Origin: Carex sylvatica | Lineage: Eukaryota; Streptophyta; Magnoliopsida; Poales; Cyperaceae | Direction: 5' to 3' | Length of the DNA stretch: 64,000 nucleotides | Assembly: GCA_964058845.1 (NCBI GenBank) | Contig: CAXKVR010000006.1 | Coordinates: 310,001-374,000, forward strand | In this document: positions 60,385-64,000 of the stretch, piece after piece | Position numbering within the stretch: position 1 is the first letter of the stretch | Layout: the number at the start of each line of letters is the position of its first letter | Translations under genes and position numbers: made by a program | The notes under the pieces: model-generated | Databases searched by the model: none | Told to the model about the DNA's origin: nothing | Seen by the model: only the letters and a program-made list of their open reading frames with translations

Positions 60385-61229
60385 CCTTTATATATTTATA
60401 AGTATGAGTGTTTATTGAGTCTGACTTAATCGGTTTTAAAGCCGAAACAAGAGAGTTAGAATTAAACGGTTCGGATTCATTGGTTAATTGAATTGGTTAA
60501 GTTTATTTTTTATATCCGGTTTAATTATTAGATTTGGTTCAGTATATAATTTTTTTAAACCGGTTAGATGACAAAAATTGAACTCGTTCTCTGTCCAAAG
60601 CAAATATTTAAAATAAAAAACTACATAATATATATTACTTGATCCAACTTAAAACCAGTTAGACTGAATCAAACAAATATCTTAGATCCATTGAAAATAT
60701 TGGAATGACACAGTAGGTTTATTTGTGAGTAAAGTTGTATTTAGATACGTATTTATGGATAATTATTTAATTATTTTTTAAGATAAAGATAAAAAATAAG
60801 TCTTTTATTTTTAAGTATTTATAAGAAATTTGTCATTTAGATTTTAAACTTGCAGTCTTAAACATTAAAACTTAAAAGCATTATTTTAAATCATTAGACT
60901 AAAACTGATCTTTGAAAATAAATTTATTCTTTGAAAAAAGAAAAGGGAGCTAGGGAGGGGAGTAAAGAAAGTCTGATCAGTATCAGATTAAATTCAGTTT
61001 GATGTGTTATGTCTGAATTGTTTGATTCACATCAAGTTTCGTACATCCAATTTAGCATTTTAATTTAATTGTAAGCACAGGGGCAGATCTAAAATTTAGT
61101 CAAAGGTAGTTAAACCACTTTATAATTTTAAAATTTTAATTATACGTATAGAAATTTAATTGAATTTTATCTTTTTTTTTTACTTTTTATATACTCTAGC
61201 GGTCTAGCCACCCTCAATAAATGACATAT
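60385..61229. other. AT-rich stretch, no gene seen
   Basis: Near 60415-60560 there are GGTTCGG and CGGTTTAA-like words resembling the right half of the element at 50912, but no ends were found. Confidence 0.4.
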
Positions 61230-61890
61230 GTTTAGTTGTAGCCTAGTGGTTAAAGCTCTAATTTATGATTGAGAGTAAGGCGGTACAAAATCGCTCAAAC
61301 TCGTAACTTGCTCATAACTCACTCACTAATTGCTCGCTTAACTCTCTCGTTTACAACTTGAGTCAGTTCCAACTCGAGTAGGCTGACTCGTTTAATAAAT
61401 TAAATGAGCTGAGTTTGACCATACCACAACTCGAGTTACACAAAATTCATCACAATAAATCTTATGTCCTTCTAAATGACTCCTAAGTTGTTGTTTGGAT
61501 TTTTTTTGTTTTGTTAGTTGTCTTATTAATTATGTTTGAATTATTTATATTTAGATAAACTCTTACTAAATCATTTGAATTGTTTTTGTTTATATAAACT
61601 CCTACTAGTATATAACTATAACTAAGAAAAATAACTGGTCAAACGAGTTATAAATGAGTTGTGAGCCAACTTGAGTTGGTAATGAGCTGAATTCGAGTTG
61701 GCTTTACAACTCGTTATTGATATCCCAACTCGAGCTAACTCGCTCATTTACTAAATGAGCTGAGCACGAGTTGGAAATAACTCGCTCCAGCTCCGCTCAT
61801 TTACAGTCCTAGTTGAGAGATATTGGATTCAAATCTAATTCATTACAATAGTACATTTCCGTTTCTGTTAATAAGCACAAATCACGAGAC
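61230..61890 (+). repeat. tRNA-derived SINE split by a hAT element
   Basis: TAGCCTAGTGGTTAAAGC (A-box-like, 61237-61254) and, after removing the 61276-61811 insertion, GATTCAAATC (B-box-like) lie about 45 bases apart, the tRNA spacing. The 3' limit is uncertain. Confidence 0.5.
61276..61811. mobile_element. hAT-like element with ACTCG repeats (536 bp)
   Basis: Flanks ATTGAGAG (61268-61275) and GTTGAGAG (61812-61819) agree at seven of eight bases. The ends TAAGGCGGTACAAA and TTTACAGTCCTA are only weakly inverted. Both halves are filled with AACTCG/CGAGTT words in opposite orientation, like the subterminal repeats of the other hAT elements here. Confidence 0.6.
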
Positions 61891-64000
61891 ATCAAACTGT
61901 CTTGATATAGCATCAAACTGAATTTGATCCAATAGCCATTGAGAGATAACAAAAATTATCTTTCCACGTGCGAAGTAACGTAATTTTCGTTAATCAAGTC
62001 AATACGTAGGTAGGTCATTTGTATTAGGTAGTAAGGCTAATTAGTAGAGCTTAGCTAGACACCATTTGGAAATGGAAATGCTAATTATTAGCAAATCTAA
62101 TCGTATCCGTCAACATGTTAATCAAATAAGCTAACTGAACTATAATAAGTCTCTTTATTAGATTGCATCGCTCATGTACATATATATATTGACTAAACCA
62201 ACTTATTGGAACGTTTTCCAATGACATTTATTTTAGGATTTTTTTTTTCACTTTTAAATGTGTCTAATAAGTATTTTTTTTTTTTGTAAGAAATATTGTA
62301 TTTGTAATACTGATCGTTTAGTTTTTACTTTTTACTATAAATTAATAATTTTTAGGATGCTGATAATTGTTTCTGCACTCCTGTTACTGCACTGTCTTCG
62401 TACAACTTTCATAACTAATTTGGAGGTATTGTCTCCGCACAATTTCCTTATATAATATGTATCATCCCTGCACAATTTCTAAAGTATTAATACTTATGAA
62501 CAAAAGTATTTATATCTATGCATGAAAGTATATATATATTTATGCATTAAAGCATTTTAATGTCTCTTCAACCTCTCCCAGACTGTCCTTGCACCATAAA
62601 TATATGTGGGGGATCACTCAAACTAAATGTGTGTGTGGTGGGGTGGGGGGTGGGGGGGGACGTTTCTAAAAATATCAATATTGGCATAACTATATGAGAG
62701 GGCCGCAATACTTAATATTTTTTACATATGATGCTGGATGAAGTCTGAAAGTATTTAGTATTTATATGTATATACATTGTACAAAGTTTAATCTTCAGGC
62801 GTTTAATTATAGCAAGTTACATATCAAATTATTAATATCTTATTTTGCATGTATTGATACATATGCACTAAAGTATTTATATATATATATTGTTATAGGA
62901 AGGTTGATGCGGAGATACGGGGTTCCCACTACTTCATTAGAGGAAGATTGACGTGAGACTATTGGAGGACTGAAAAAGGGGAATCATCATATCAAGTTAC
63001 GCATACAAGTATTTATATCTTACTTTGCAAGTATTAATTTATTATTTCTCAAATATTTATACTTATGAAGATTGACGAGGGAACAAGTGTAGTGACTGAA
63101 AAAGGAGACCATATAATTAATGGAGACTAGTACAACCTTGTTCTACTGTAGTTGCAGAGACAGAGGGGGATATTAGAGTGTGGGGATGAATATAATTATT
63201 CTAATTTTTAATATGTTCATTAAAAATATAATTGAATAATTATGTATTTTTAATGATAAATTAATTACTTATAACAAAGAAATAATTACTACTAAAGGGT
63301 GTTGCGATCATTACGGTTGTTTTGATGTGTTGGAAGTAGGAACGTTAACTAGTGGTATAGTATCCAAGAATAATTAGTTCTTTTATATGTTAAAAAAACA
63401 TAAATTTATTAATATTTGTACAAAATAAATAACAGGTTTTTTATCTTTAATAAATAACATGAAATAAAAATCTTGTTATTTTTGTTGGCATTGTTATCTC
63501 ACTTGCGAGCTTGTTGTTTGCCTTTGTGTGTTTTATAATGTGTGGAAGTACTCGGTTAATAATATAATTGCTTGAGAATCAACATTTAATCTAGCATCAA
63601 AGATAATATTCTATGTATAAAAAATTTCAAGTTTGAAACTTAAATAGTAGATTTCTTGTGGATATTAAATAGTTTGATAAGTTAACCTTCAATTTTTAAT
63701 AAAAAAATAGTATAATTACTTTGCAGGGATGTATCTGAATAAATTTTGATATTATAGAAAGGGTCATTTTTTTTAAATTTGAAGGGGCCATAATTAATAT
63801 TTGATGGGCTAAACATTAAATTTTTAGGACTTGAGGGACTGAAGTGAAAAATTGGCTACATTATTAGGTAATAAAAGATGTAGAAATTAAGTACATATCA
63901 TTAGTAGATTTGCAATTAAATTGTTGTAAACAAGATCTGCAAAAGCATGAGATAAACAAAATTTGATAGATACAAATACAATACAATTTTTTTTAGGGAG
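61891..64000. other. AT-rich end of window, no gene seen
   Basis: Only short ORFs without domains. A loose local repeat (GAAGATTGACG...GACTGAAAAAGG) occurs near 62943-62977 and 63066-63104. A G-rich tract lies at 62637-62660. Confidence 0.45.

Overview
This is nuclear DNA of a flowering plant. It is strongly AT-rich, has small intron-rich genes, a coiled-coil NLR resistance gene, a GRAS regulator, and dense non-autonomous transposons. Coding GC is low, so a grass is unlikely. I cannot name the species from sequence alone. No tRNA, rRNA or CRISPR array was seen.

Genes from left to right: (1) a five-exon CAD/mannitol-dehydrogenase-like gene on the minus strand (257-2995); (2) a SCL14-type GRAS regulator on the plus strand (14773-16551), with a possible long spliced leader from about 12330; (3) the 3' exons of a conserved probable plastid membrane protein (17404-18549, plus), with no visible first exon; (4) a complete eleven-exon RRP41 exosome subunit (19572-22513, minus); (5) a complete four-exon CNL resistance gene (27782-32073, minus) and a broken copy of its middle part (33314-35469); (6) a five-exon galactose/glyoxal-oxidase-like GLOX gene (36587-40270, minus); (7) a five-exon SPEAR/TIE-type EAR co-repressor adaptor (46309-47888, minus). 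The genes look functionally unrelated, which is ordinary for a plant chromosome arm.

The rest is largely transposon DNA. A promoter-proximal segment upstream of the CAD gene is duplicated. The near copy is empty, while the far copy carries a 2.7 kb Mutator-like element and, a few bases on, a 0.7 kb hAT element, both with target-site duplications. An 800 bp solo LTR with a 5 bp duplication lies between the copies. Three more hAT-type elements have clear or fair duplications (50912-51935, 52655-53162, 61276-61811), and there is one small one (58291-58476).

The most distinctive feature is a set of about 18 foldback elements (roughly 350-450 bp each, near-palindromic, non-coding). Nearly all begin GAG and end CTC, sit in TA-rich or (TA)n sequence, and mix different terminal modules with different internal modules. 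Five are packed inside the Mutator-like element, three are in tandem at 42.2-43.6 kb, two are fused as a dimer at 26.8-27.6 kb, and one appears to be split around the NLR fragment. From 47.9 kb to the right end I see no convincing gene, only AT-rich sequence and repeats.
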